The notes under the pieces are model-generated. The model saw only the letters and a program-made list of their open reading frames with translations, ran no database searches and was not told the DNA's origin. Position numbers and translations under genes: made by a program. Shown piece by piece: positions 1-10,667 of a stretch of DNA of 64,000 nt (position 1 is its first letter; each line of letters begins with the position of its first letter). Source of the stretch: Pollenia angustigena (Eukaryota; Arthropoda; Insecta; Diptera; Polleniidae); contig OV884056.1 in the NCBI GenBank assembly GCA_930367215.1, positions 119,409,194 through 119,473,193 of the forward strand. Direction: 5' to 3'.

Positions 1-340
1 ACACTTAGTCTTCGAAATAAGATAATTGTAAATATTTTTATATGTTTGTTTATTAGAAAAGAAAACCTTTAGAAACAAGGGCTAAATTTTTATATTTATC
101 CCTATTGTGAAAATTGTCCTCGAAATTGTTTGTCTCTTCCCTAAAAAATGTATCGACAAAAGCAAAATTTCGAGGGAAAGTAATGGACCTACTTGGCTTA
201 TTTTGAACATTTAATACTTCTTATATACATATACAAAATATGATTGATATTTGATATTCTTATCTTATATGTACACTTTTGTGCCAAAACCATTATTCCG
301 GCAAGAAAGAAATTTGTTTGTCTCCCAGTAAAAACTTTTT

Positions 341-565
341 CAAAATGAATAGCTTCTTTCACTCGTTATTTAGTAGAATTCTTCTTCAATAAGAACTTCG
401 ATAACTACTTTTTTCTGGATGTATTTAGATAAAAAAAATGACTTACTTTTGAATTTTTCATTTTGGCACAACCCTTGTAAAATACATTAGTTTTTCAGTA
501 GAATTGTATTTAGTGCTTTAATGTGTTTCTAATTACTTAACATATTATTTTGTAGGCGAAGATTT
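341..565. repeat. Divergent direct repeat, copy 1
   Basis: Starts at GAATAGCTTCTTTCACTC and ends near GTAGGCGAAGATTTTACTGG. The same order of motifs (GAATAGCTTCTTT, TTTAGTAG, TTTCTGGATGTAT, CATTATTTTGTAGGCGAAG) recurs at about 2920-3165 in the same orientation. The two copies are clearly related but diverged, and they bracket the long-TIR element between them. No coding potential seen. Bases 1-340 hold nothing I recognise. Confidence 0.6.
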
Positions 566-623
566 TACTGGGTCCTTAACCCGTTTATTTATGAACCGAT
601 TTTTTTAATTTTAACTACCAGTG

Positions 624-1347
624 CCCATGTTCTGTAACTCTCGCGTCGAGAAAGTTTTCGATTGAAATGTGTGAAATGAAACAAAAATGTCCTAAATTGA
701 AACAAACAGCAGTTTCTCTCACTTAACTGTGTCTGTGACTTTTTTTGGCGAGTACAATCTGTCACTTAAGGAAATTACTCGCCAATTTACAGAAAAAGTG
801 TTTCTGTATCATTTTGGTGAGAAAAGTTCCCGCTTTGAACTGTCAAATAAACTCACGAATAAAAATGGGGTGAGAAAAAATTTTAACACTAAAAAACAAT
901 TAAAAATGCAAAATGCAAAGAATAATAATAATAATATTTTATTCTTGGCACATTTTTTATTGTTTTATTATTTTGCTTTTAACATTTTTATAAAATATAC
1001 GAATGTCTTCAAAGCTCGTTTGCAAACAACAAACATTAAAGTAGCTCTTTACACAATTTGGCATAGCCGACGGTTGTGTTTTCGCCTCCGTCGTTGAAAA
1101 ATTTTCAATTTAAGTTAATTTTGGTCGCCTTCAACGTTATGTGTTACTGGCGTTCTGAACGTCTGCAATGTCACATCGGCTTCGAGTGCAACATTATGAC
1201 ATTTATAACGTAACGACGTAATCTCTTTTGCTAGTTTTCGACATGAGTTACAGACACACATTTTTCTCACTTTTCAAGAAACGATGGAATATTTTGTTTC
1301 ACATGTTTTCGATGCAAGAAGTTCTCACTAAAGTTACAGAACATGGG
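624..1347. mobile_element. Non-autonomous DNA element with 16-bp TIRs
   Basis: CCCATGTTCTGTAACT at 624-639 is matched by its exact reverse complement at 1332-1347. The inverted similarity continues inward as a diverged 80-100 bp arm. The 122-codon open frame starting at 729 shows no family resemblance and is probably chance. Flanks TACCAGTG and TACAGGTA agree at 5 of 8 positions, weakly suggesting an 8-bp target duplication. Family not identified; a MITE-like deletion derivative is the best guess. Confidence 0.55.
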
Positions 1348-2239
1348 TACAGGTATTCTACTAAGACTATTTCAGGTAAAAAAGAAAAAGATTGTAGGAA
1401 TAGGTAAATTAAAGATTTATATCTAAGCCATTTGTAAACCGATATAGTTAAATTTCAATAATATACTATTTCGGACTACATACGATATACATAAATATAA
1501 AACAACGTTGTCACTATCAATTCCATAAAAACCCAGAATATTTATAATACTGTTATTAAAGCTGATTTAATTTAAAAATTTTCCATTTTGATCTCGGTTT
1601 TTGTAAATATATATCTATTTTAAAAAAGGATGTATGTTTATTTTATTAAGCTTGGTTTCTTTTTGCTTTTGTAAAAATATTTATTTTATTTTTTGTTTAA
1701 AATGATATTTTCTCATGCCTTTTTGTAACTTCTCTAGGGAAAAATAACAATTTTAAATTGTTATCGGATTAAAGAAAATAAGTAATTTTTTAAAAAATAA
1801 TCCTCCAGCTTAACAAAATAAATAAAAATTTAATGAATTTATTAAATACCCCTGAACTTTAACTATGTTTTTGTTTGTTTATTTTATAATAAAAGTCGAA
1901 ACAAATTTGTTTAAAATTGATTTTAAATTGCACGAAAACAAAAAAGACGATCTTTCTTATTTTTTTCTCAGGAAATTGACGATTTTGACACAAATTTATC
2001 TGGCAACACTGATTAAAACCAAAACAAGAAAAGGCTAAAAAAAATTTAATATAACAATTGTTTTTTGTTTAGTTAATTATGCGTTCATCATTTATATTCC
2101 TTCTATTTTTTATTTATTTTAAAAAAATAGTATATAAACATATTTTAAATTCAAAATATCTACATTTTGTTTTTCTCGCCACCAATTTCAAATGCGACTA
2201 ATTTTGACAGTTCTTGTAAGAAAATTTTCGCAAAATATT

Positions 2240-2437
2240 GTTACAGAAACACTTTTTCTCATATCCTTCCAATAAATGCTGGAAAATAATTTAAATGACA
2301 GATAATTCTCGCAAAGAAAAGATACAGAAACACTTGTGTGAGAAAAACCATTTTCATTTCACACTATTTTTGTTGCAATTCACACGTTTCATGCGAAAGG
2401 TTTTACGATGTGAGAAATACAGAAACGGGCTACAGGT
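2240..2437 (-). repeat. Third related terminus of the 624-1347 element family
   Basis: The reverse complement of this stretch begins near GTAGCCCGTTTCTGTATTTC and follows the left end of the 624-1347 element for roughly 110 bp, sharing TCGNNTGAAAYGTGTGAA-like motifs. It ends next to TACAGGTA, the same octamer that follows the 1347 end. Either 624-2437 is one larger element with an internal copy of its end, or two relatives inserted side by side. Bases 1348-2239 show no recognisable feature. Confidence 0.4.
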
Positions 2438-2734
2438 ACGTACAATCTTTCTTGCAGCAAAATAATTTTTTTAAGTTTGTGGAGCAAAAACACATTAAGT
2501 AGACGGAAACAATTAACCGTAACTTTTGCTCTTGTTTTTCGCAATGCGGTCTTATTTTGCGAAGTAATTAAGCGGGTGTCGCAATTAAACGGAACTCAAT
2601 TAAACGGATATTTTTACATAGACAGTTATACTGAATGATGTCGTTCCATGATTTTTAGTGCAATAAAACGGGAAACTCAAAAACTCAGCAGGGCTCAATT
2701 AACCGAAAACAACTATATAGATTTTATTTTGGTT

Positions 2735-2905
2735 GTGGTAACCAATTAAAGTAAAATTTATTTATTTTTGGTTATTGAAAACTTAAGTAATTTTTTGGTA
2801 ACAAATATCTATTGGAAAAAATATTTATTTTTCTCGTTACGAATATCCATTTTAAATAAAAAATTTAATTTTTTGGTTACAAATATTCAAATTAAACAAA
2901 AAAAA
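2735..2905. repeat. Degenerate tandem repeat of about 48 bp
   Basis: The motif TTTTTGGTTAYNAATAT followed by an A/T-rich spacer recurs about four times with drift. AT-rich, no reading frame. It is probably an old minisatellite. Confidence 0.35.
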
Positions 2906-2919
2906 GTCAACCCCTAAAA

Positions 2920-3165
2920 TGAATAGCTTCTTTAACTCATTATTTAGTAGCTTTGTTCTATAACTACAACTATAACAACTTCTATAATTAAATTTTTCTG
3001 GATGTATGTAGGTAACAAAAATAATGACTTACTTTTGAATGCGTTCATTTTAGGACATCCCTTGTAAAATTCATTGGTTCTTTCCGTAGAATTGTAAGAA
3101 GTGCTCTTATGTTTTTCTGATTACTCAACACATTATTTTGTAGGCGAAGTTTTTACTGGGATACT
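2920..3165. repeat. Divergent direct repeat, copy 2
   Basis: Partner of 341-565 in the same orientation. It retains GAATAGCTTCTTTAACTC at the start and GTAGGCGAAGTTTTTACTGG at the end. From 3166 to about 3924 I see no gene or repeat; the 78-codon minus-strand open frame at 3256-3492 looks like chance. Confidence 0.6.
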
Positions 3166-3924
3166 CCACCAACATTTACACAACTTTCTAAGAGTGTACC
3201 TTATTTGGGACCCATGCGCAATCATGCACCCAGGAAAACAAATTGTATTATAAAGTTATGATTCAGGTCGAGTAAAACATATGTACCGCATTTCAGCAAT
3301 TTTTCTTCCAAATTGCGACTTGGACGTCCAGCCGGACTTCTCATATGAAGTTGTATATTTTTCAAAATGTGTTTGTTGCGTTAGACACAATACAAACACT
3401 GCACATATAAAATAAATATGTATAACCATTTTTTCCTTAAGGTTAAGCGCTGAATTAAAAACAGTTGTCTCTTTGTGTAACAAGTAACCCAAAATTAATA
3501 ATTTACATACTATATAAAAAAACCAAAAATTACCGCGTTGTAAGTGTTTAAGCCCTTATGACACTACATTTTTAATGCATTGTTCAAGTTTTGGTGAACA
3601 GTGCAAATATAAAGTAATAGAAAAATTTACCAAGTGCGAAGGGTTTAGCTGTATTATGATAAATGGCAAGCTGAAAATGTACCAAACTAATATTTGTTTT
3701 TTTTTTTCAGATAAGTTGTGAATGTGATATAGCCTTTATTTCTATATTAATTGGATTAAAAGAGAGATAGGGTGACAAATAAGTGCCAAAATACAGGTTT
3801 TATCGGTTTATTCCTAAAAGGGCCGAATTTCAAAAAAGTACCAGACACCTATCCACTTTATTTCCAAGCAAAATGGATAAGTATTAATTTTTTTGTATCT
3901 CTTTTAGTTTTGGTGATATAAGGT

Positions 3925-4165
3925 TATCGAATTTACCCCCTAAACATTCGAGTTTCCAAAAATCCCGTCTTAGTGGATCGACTTGGGGAGAGGCCAACCT
4001 TCAGTCCAAATTTCAAGTTTTTAGCTTCAGGCATTTAGGCTGTACGATAATGAATAAGTCAGTCAGCCAGTTAGTAACGCTACAATTTTATATACAATTT
4101 TATTAAAGAAAAAATATTTCATATGTAAATATCTTACTGTTGTACGATATAATCACATACAAAAC
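3925..4165 (+). repeat. Mini-me-related repeat, copy 1
   Basis: Contains GAATTTACCCCCTAAACATT, then TTAGTGGATCGACTTGGGGA and a short GTCA-rich stretch, TCAGTCAGCCAG. The same ~240 bp recurs at 4640-5120 in the same orientation, where a MITE interrupts it. TTACCCCCTAAACATTCGA also resembles the 3' part of the mini-me element near 41095. It lies immediately before a transposase fragment. Confidence 0.55.
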
Positions 4166-4173
4166 ATTTTTTT

Positions 4174-4495
4174 TGGAAGATTGGCCAAAAGATTTGCAAT
4201 ATCTAATAGGCCAATTGAAGTTCAAAAGTCAACTGTAGACCTCATCGTGATGACTGCTTGCACTTTACACTATTACCTAACCAAAAAAAAGACAAAGCCG
4301 ACTACACCTTACTTCGAAACTGAAACTCCATCTACATTTTCATCCATTGGACATCAAGATATAAAAACGTACAAATATGCCTGCAGGGTAAGGGATGAAG
4401 TATCCCGTTATCTGGTAGCGGACGGAAATGTTGATTTTCAATGGGAAAAAGTTAACATTAAACAAATTTAACCATTCTCATTGGGAATGATTAAG
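4174..4495 (+). pseudogene. HARBI1-like transposase C-terminal fragment (duplicate)
   Basis: Open frame 4181-4471 encodes the last part of a PIF/Harbinger DDE transposase, including LAKRFAISNRPIEVQ and TACTLHYYL. It is a near copy of 8453-8755. The catalytic-E motif (VVECAFG in the longer copy) falls just upstream of the breakpoint and is missing here. Unlike the 8.5-kb copy, this one keeps a short extra stretch after TTPYFETE. It is a dead fragment carried between two copies of a mini-me-like repeat. Confidence 0.8.
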
Positions 4496-4572
4496 TTTTT
4501 TAATTACATTTAGGATCAAAAATAAAATCAAATGCGATATGTATCATAGCTATAAGATGTTAATTAATACAT

Positions 4573-5120
4573 TTTATACTCTCCACCACAATTAGTTGTG
4601 AAGAGGGTATACTAAGCTTGTCATTCTGTGTGAAACGTTACCGAATTTACCCCCTAAACATTCGAGTTTCCAAAAATCCCGTCTTAGTGGATCGACTTGG
4701 GGAGAGGCCAACCTTCAGTCCAAATTTCAAGTTTTTAGCTTCAGGCATTTAGGCTGTACGATAATGAATCAGTCAGTCAGCCAGTCGTTAACGCTACAAT
4801 TTTATTAAAAAAAAAATATTTCATATGTACATATGAGCCGTTTATTATGAAAGTGGCTTAAGTCACTTTTTCAAAAAAATCTAGTTAATAATAAATAATA
4901 ATAATAATAATGATAATAATAAATACTGAGAAAAATATCATTATCATGATATATCAAATACAAGTGAATCTTCTCGAAAGTTAGCATCCATATTTTTAAA
5001 CTTGTTAAAACGCAAACCCTTAAATATCTCGACTTAAAAACAAAATGTCTTATGCCACTTTCAAAATAAACGGCTCATATATAACTGTTGTACGATATTA
5101 TCACATACAAAACATTTTTA
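4573..5120 (+). mobile_element. Mini-me/DINE-1-type fragment, interrupted by a MITE
   Basis: Begins TTTTATACTCTCCACCACAA and continues GTTGTGAAGAGGGTATACTAAG, matching the start of the larger mini-me at 39885. It then runs into the repeat shared with 3925-4165. Known family: mini-me/DINE-1 elements of Diptera, usually placed with non-autonomous Helentrons. The 3' hairpin end is not present. Confidence 0.55.
4834..5077. mobile_element. 244-bp MITE with TA target duplication
   Basis: TIRs begin TGAGCCGTTTATTATGAAAG and match over 24 bp with one mismatch. TA flanks both ends (4832-4833 and 5078-5079). The uninterrupted sister repeat near 4115-4140 gives an approximate empty site, TCATATGTAAATATCTTACTG. 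A TA duplication and short TIRs fit a Tc1/mariner-type MITE. Inside are an AAT-rich microsatellite and no frame. Confidence 0.75.
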
Positions 5121-5319
5121 TTATATTCAACATTTTTATTTTTTGTTTAATTTTTTTTATTAAATTATACAGCACAAAACGAAAAATGTAACAACAGTGC
5201 ATATCCTAGCATTTACACGTGAAAGTAAATTTCTTGAAAGTCGCAATACACTCACACTTTTTCACTAACTTGGCGGCCACACGATCAAGTTTTGCCTTTC
5301 AATTTGCAATACTCTTATA

Positions 5320-5461
5320 GTGCCGGTTCACACACGTCAAGTTTAACTCGTCAAGTTTTGAGCTTTTAGGAGAGAAGGGAAAAGAGGATGCCATATCTTT
5401 TCCCCTCTCTCCAAAAAACTCAAGACTAGAAGAGTCAAACTTGACGTGTGTGAACCAGCAC
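5320..5461. mobile_element. 142-bp palindromic MITE, copy 1
   Basis: Starts GTGCCGGTTCACACACGTCA and ends in the near reverse complement (GAACCAGCAC). The whole element is close to palindromic and would fold into one long hairpin. Its length is identical to the two other copies. No protein is expected; open frames here are an artefact of the hairpin arms. Confidence 0.85.
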
Positions 5462-5755
5462 TTACTTTTTTACTAACACACTCACACTTTTTAAATTGAC
5501 CTCGAGATGGCTTTCAATTTCACCTTTCTATTTGTTTGGCAATTTTACTTTCAATTTAACAGCTGAGTATAAGTGTGTCTTTATAAATTGTGTTGCTGTT
5601 GACATCTTGGAAGTAAATTGCTTACAAATTGAGTGCAGCCTACGTCACAGCTTTCAGTTTATGTAAATTTTGACAAGCAGTATGTATATGTAAAAGACTA
5701 TCAAGAACAACTTGAACGTGTGGCGGCAGGGTAACACACGTAATTTTGGTGCTTT

Positions 5756-6042
5756 GTGCCGGTTCACACACGTCAAGTTTGACTCGTCAAGTCTTGAGTT
5801 TTTAGGAGAGAGGAGAAAAGAAATGGCACTCTCTTTTCCCTTCTTTCCTAAGTGCCGGTTCACACACGTCAAGTTTGACTCGTCAAGTCTTGAGTTTTTA
5901 GTAGAGAAGGGAAAAGAGAATGCCATTTCATTTCCTCTCTCTCCTAAAAACTCAAGACTTGACGAGTCAAACTTGACGTGTGTGAACCAGCACTAAAAGC
6001 TCAAGACTTGACGAGTAAAACTTGACGTGTTTGAACCAGCAC
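5756..6042. mobile_element. 142-bp palindromic MITE, copy 2 (outer, split)
   Basis: The outer copy is split at 5851/5997 by copy 3. Removing the insert and one duplicated TAA leaves exactly 142 bp. It is flanked by TTT on both sides (5753-5755 and 6043-6045), consistent with a 3-bp target duplication. Confidence 0.85.
5852..5993. mobile_element. 142-bp palindromic MITE, copy 3 (nested in copy 2)
   Basis: Bounded by TAA at 5849-5851 and TAA at 5994-5996, a textbook PIF/Harbinger target duplication. TIR similarity extends about 43 bp with one difference between the arms. The insertion lies inside another copy of the same family, so the family kept moving after copy 2 landed. Confidence 0.9.
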
Positions 6043-6493
6043 TTTCAGCCAATCGGCTTTCTCTTCGATTTTTCGTTGATAAGACGTATACTCTACTTGC
6101 AAAAAAGTACTTTCACGTGTAAAGGCCAGGTATGTGGCAGCTCAATTCAACTTTTATGTACAAATTGAAAAAAGTGGCATCTCAGTTCATTTTGATCGGA
6201 ACAAGAATTACACTGCGGCCACACGGTCAAGTTGTTCTTGATAGTCTTTTACATATACTGCTTCTCAAAATTTACATAAATTGAAAGCTGTGACTTAGGC
6301 TGCATTAAATTTTTGAGCAATTTACTTTCAAGATGTCATCAAGAAAACAATTTAAAATGATAAACGAAAAATTTGCTCACTAACCTTGAAATCAGCTGTT
6401 TTCTTGAACGTAAATTAAACACTCACTGGCAAGCGAATTTTACCCTGCCTTTACACATGGAAGTAATTACTTGCAAGTGGTGTATATGTATTA

Positions 6494-7338
6494 CACTGTA
6501 CAACATTTTTCAGGTGATTGATTCGGGACTCAATTCTGATAATTGGTTATGAAAGTAGACCCAAAAAGAAGAACTTCTGGATCATTAGTTTGGTCATGGT
6601 ACATCAAATAATAGTTTAAAAATTAATTTGAAGTTAGTAATATTGTATAGGGGAATTTGTAACGTTTTAGGCTCTTTTGTTCGATAACTTTGCTCATAAC
6701 TCGAGAACCACTAGTCCGAATTAGCTGCAACAAATTAAGAATCTTTAATCCTTTAATCTGTTCATACAACGTTTCGCTACATAAGCAACAGTTTCGCAGT
6801 TATAAATAAATGTATGAAGAAGAAAAATATTTTTTGCCCAAAAAATTAAAATTTTTTATTCTTCATTCATAAAATATCTAAAACGGTAAAAAAAAGTGTC
6901 AAGTCCTATTACTTTCACGTAAAGTCGCATAACCTATGAACAAAAAAACACATAAATCATTAAAATCGATGAACGCGTTTCGCTTTTATTCACAATTAAG
7001 TAAAAGTATGAATTTCAAAAATTTGCTCGAGATATCCACAAAATTCTTTGGAAAAACAGGGATGACTTTTTTACGTTGTATGAACAGATTAAAGGAATTT
7101 GTTTCAATTTGTTTCAGCTAATTCGGACTAGTGGTTCTCGAGTTATGAGCAAAGTTATCGAACAAGAGAGCCTAAAACGTGACAAATTCCCCTATACAAT
7201 ATTACTAACTTCAAATTAATTTTTAAACTATTATTTGATGTACCATGACTAAACTAATGATGCAGAAGTTCATCTTTTTGGGTCTACTTTCATAACCAAT
7301 TATCAGAATTGAGTCCCGAAATCATGTGTTGTATTGTG
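6494..7338. mobile_element. 845-bp foldback element with ~270-bp inverted arms
   Basis: Arms start CACTGTACAACA (left) and CACAATACAACA (right, reverse complement). They then run in parallel through TTCGGGACTCAATTCTGATA and GAGAACCACTAGTCCGAATT. TTA at 6491-6493 and 7339-7341 is the target duplication. The related element at 45716 has the unoccupied site (GTATTATCAAC), which confirms the boundaries. Part of the arm (CGAGAACCACTNGTCCGA) also occurs near 34722. No frame of note. Confidence 0.85.
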
Positions 7339-7483
7339 TTATCAACGAAAATGTCCAAGAAATAGCCGAAAGTCTTGCAAGTAGCTTGAGAGTTTACACA
7401 GTCAAGTGCAAGTTAATTTTCAAAATGTCGTCGAAGGCAAATCAACTATAAAAAATTGCTTTGTTATTAAAGTTAAAAAAAAT

Positions 7484-8731
7484 AGTGTGTGAAAAAAATG
7501 AAAAAGTTAAAATAGAAAAAAAAAGAAATATAAAGAGAAGGTATTGGGTAAAACCCCTACTGATAATAAGATGCGATCTGGATTTTGAAGCACATTTGCT
7601 GAAAGATTTATTGTGGGAAGATGACGATACCGACTTCAACAATTTTTGCCGCTGGAACATAGTGCAATTTGAAGAAATTTTAAAAATGGTTCGTAAAAAT
7701 GTTTGTATTTTATACCTATTTATGTGTTTATGGTTTTTAACAATGATTAAAAATTGTTTTTAAAACATTTTCATATATAGGTGCAAAACAAAACAACAAA
7801 AAACGACACTCATATGCGTGCTGCGATTTCTGCAAAAACGAAATTGGCAATCACGTTAGGGGTACCTTGCGACGGGAGACTCTTTCAGCTCTCTAAAGTT
7901 TTTAACAAGAGTTTCTAGAAGCACTATTAGTGTATTTATTCCAACTGTGCTGCGCGCAATAAATGATTCGTTAAGAAACATTTGTTTAAAAGTAAGTTTA
8001 TTTTTTGAGCTGCACATGGTAGATAAAAAACAATCTTCTTTTCTTTTGCAGCTTCCAGACAGAGAAGAAGAATGGGAAGAAATCGCCAGGACTTCAACGA
8101 TATATGGCAATTTCCACATACACTGGGGGCGTTAGATGGCAAGCGCATACGCATCAAGGCACCATCTAATACTGGATCCCAGTTTAATAATTTTAAAGGG
8201 TTTTTTAGCATCGTTCTTTTTGCAGCAGTCGACGCACACAGCCGCTTTACATTTGTTGATGTTTATAATGCTTTGGTAAATGGAGATCTAAACGTTCCAA
8301 ACAGCAGGCAACTTGTTTTAAGTCGAGGCAACAATATACCTTATTTTTTCATCGGCGATGATGCATTTCCCCTGGGCAAGCATTCAATGAAGCCATACAG
8401 CAGGTCAAATATATAATTATAGACTGTGCAGAGCCAGAATGGTTGTTGAGTGCGCTTTTGGGAGGTTGGCCAAAAGATTTGCAATATTTAATAGGCCAAT
8501 TGAAGTTCAAACCTCAACTGTAGACCTCATCGTGATGACTGCTTGCACTTTACACTATTACCTAACCAAAAAAAAGGCAAAGCCGACTACACCTGACTTT
8601 CATCCATTGGACATCAAGATATAAAAACGTACAAATATGCCTGCAGGGTAAGGGATGAAGTATCCCGTTATCTGGTAGCGGACGGAAATGTTGATTTTCA
8701 ATGGGAAAAAGTTAACATTAAACAAATTTAA
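7484..8731 (+). pseudogene. HARBI1-like DDE transposase, frameshifted
   Basis: Exon 1 encodes RRYWVKPLLII followed by an F-x-N-F-C-R segment. An intron (7689-7780, GT..AG) follows, then an exon with MRAAISAKTKLAITL. A second intron lies at 7992-8051. The last exon carries the catalytic region: GALDGKRI (first D), FIGDDAF (second D) and VVECAFGRLAKRF (E). I see frameshifts near 7900, 8088 and 8410 and an internal deletion after VDVYN, so no functional protein can be made. Known role: cut-and-paste transposition with TWA target duplications. The C-terminus ends at TAA 8729-8731. Confidence 0.85.
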
Positions 8732-8755
8732 CCATTCTCATTGGGAATGATTAAG

Positions 8756-9292
8756 TGTATCTTATATTTGGTTTGTTATTACAATCTGATATTAATTCTC
8801 TCTGTTTCTACATTACCAGATCAAAAATAGGTAACTGCTTTATGCTACCAGATTAAAAACAAGGTATCTTGATGTAAAGTGGTATGTTTTCAATTAAATA
8901 AAATGATGAATTACTCATTCGATGTCGGTTATTATTGTTTAAATCGTACTTACATCCAACTATAAGCTCAATTCTTATTCAAAGTTATTCAATTATGAAT
9001 CCTCTATCAATTCTGTTATTATCTATATGTCTTAATAAATGTGAATTAATCAACAGAATTAAACGGATAACATCTCTATCATTTCAACCTTAGGCGATTA
9101 TAACCAGTTTAATCAAAATCACAATATCAACATTTGTAAAAATAATATTTCTGATTATGATGATGTTAAAGTATCTTGACTAAAAAAAAAAAAACATATA
9201 TAAACCTGATTTTGATAATAATGATTATGATTTGTTAGTTTTAACGAAAAAATAAAAACAAAATATATTTAAACCCAATTTTGATGATTATG
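8756..9292. other. AT-rich DNA without recognised features
   Basis: Contains runs such as GATGATGTTAAAG and a poly-A tract near 9182. No frame, TIR or RNA gene recognised. Confidence 0.6.
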
Positions 9293-10255
9293 ATAATAGA
9301 ATTGTTGGTTTTAATGAGAAAAGAATATAACTAATCTCAATTATGATGATTATGATAATAACTAATATGAAAATTTTCAAATCAAACAAGTTTAAAATGA
9401 AGGAGAAATCCTAAATCATATGTATCTCCTACATATAAGAATATAAAGTTTTTAACGAATAATAAAAATAATAATAAAAAAAAAATATATGGCATTAATA
9501 AGATCATGATGGTAATTGATGGTTTGATTCTAACAAATTAATATATATATATGATTTAAATGAAATTAGATTGAAATTAACATTAGGATTTTTAATATTT
9601 CATTTAAAAACTCTGTATTATAAGAAACCTGATTTAAAGTAATATAGAGACATTCTTACCGAAACACTACATTCAGATGTAACTTTCTATCCAATATATA
9701 AATTTAAGGTAGAAAAACTATCAGCGTATCTCAGTGTATAATCAAATTACTTAATATAAACCTAAATTTTCATTTAAGTTTATGGATTATTTTTTAATAT
9801 AGTAGACAAGTAAATGGATAGAGTTGATAAAATGGAAAGGATTAGTATGGATTTTCTTGAAAAACAGAAGACAATCGTCTTGTGTGATAGGTTTGATGAG
9901 ATTGAAGTTATAGGTTTGTAAATGAGATGTCTATACAAAAACTAAGATTGAGATCCGAAACTATAAAACCAAGACCAAAAGGCTACTATCAAGATTAACA
10001 CTAAGATTAAGATTAGAATCAAGACTAAGATCATAAGATTAAGACTAAATATAGGAATGTTAGTAAAGGAAAAAATTTATATATATGTATAGTATAGAAA
10101 TGCTTAAAACAGAATGTATATTTAAGGATGTATGGAGGTATATAAATATTAAGTATAGAAGGGGAAATAAAAGGAAAACAAATTATAGGAATGACAAAAC
10201 TGTATGCAAAAACATTAAATAAACCATATAATATGGTTATTAAACTATTCATTTC
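9293..10255. repeat. AT-rich tandem duplication, unit 1 (~0.96 kb)
   Basis: The segment from GAATTGTTGGTTTTAATGAG to about 9813, and the segment from GGATAGAGTTGATAAAATGG to 10255, both recur in the same order at 10321-11775. It includes a degenerate AAGATTAAGACT-type simple repeat (about 9970-10045). No coding signal beyond chance frames. Confidence 0.75.
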
Positions 10256-10320
10256 GTGGTAAAGAAAAAATCTTCATTAAACTAATATTATAGAGTAGCA
10301 AACTAGAAAAAAAACATAAG

Positions 10321-10603
10321 ATAATAGAATTGTTGTTTTTAATGAGCAAAGAATATAACTGATCTTAATTATGATGATTATGATAATGATCATAATGATA
10401 ATGAAAAGGCTGAAATAACTAATATGAAAATTGTAAAATCAAACAATTTTAAAATGAAGGAGAAATCCAAAATCATATGCATCTCCTATATATAAGAATA
10501 TAAAGTTTTTAACGAATAATAAAAATAATGAAAAAAAAAAATATATATGACATTAATAAGATCATGATGGTAATTGATGGTTTGATTCTAACAAATTAAT
10601 ATA

Positions 10604-10667
<64 letters not shown>

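Larger units (their letters stand above)
5205..6130. mobile_element. PIF/Harbinger-type MITE carrying nested MITEs
   Basis: Left end CCTAGCATTTACACGTGAAA and right end (reverse complement) CCTGGCCTTTACACGTGAAA form the TIRs. The 3-bp flank TAT occurs at 5202-5204 and 6131-6133. The TTTACAC subterminal motif is shared with the elements at 6443 and 45716, so this is probably a deletion derivative of that family. It is inflated by three copies of a 142-bp palindromic MITE. Confidence 0.65.
5577..6345. repeat. Foldback arms around the nested MITEs
   Basis: About 5577-5735 and 6212-6345 are inverted copies. They share CACAGCTTTCA, TTTATGTAAATTTTGA, GTAAAAGACTATCAAGAACA and CGTGTGGC. The right arm lies outside the 5205-6130 MITE. 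The arms probably come from a second, related element inserted nearby in opposite orientation. Confidence 0.55.
6443..8755 (+). mobile_element. Decayed PIF/Harbinger element with transposase remnant
   Basis: Left end CCCTGCCTTTACACATGGAA is shared with the 45716 element (CCCTGCCTTTACACATTCAA). The following ~110 bp also match that element once the foldback insertion at 6494-7338 is removed. A DDE transposase pseudogene follows. I could not find a matching right TIR after 8755, so the 3' end is probably truncated. Confidence 0.7.

Noticed and set aside
729..1097. 122-codon plus-strand frame
   Set aside because: Low-complexity, AT-driven composition inside a TIR element; no recognisable motif.
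5654..5996. 90-94 codon frames on both strands
   Set aside because: They lie within palindromic MITE arms and read the same inverted sequence; not genes.
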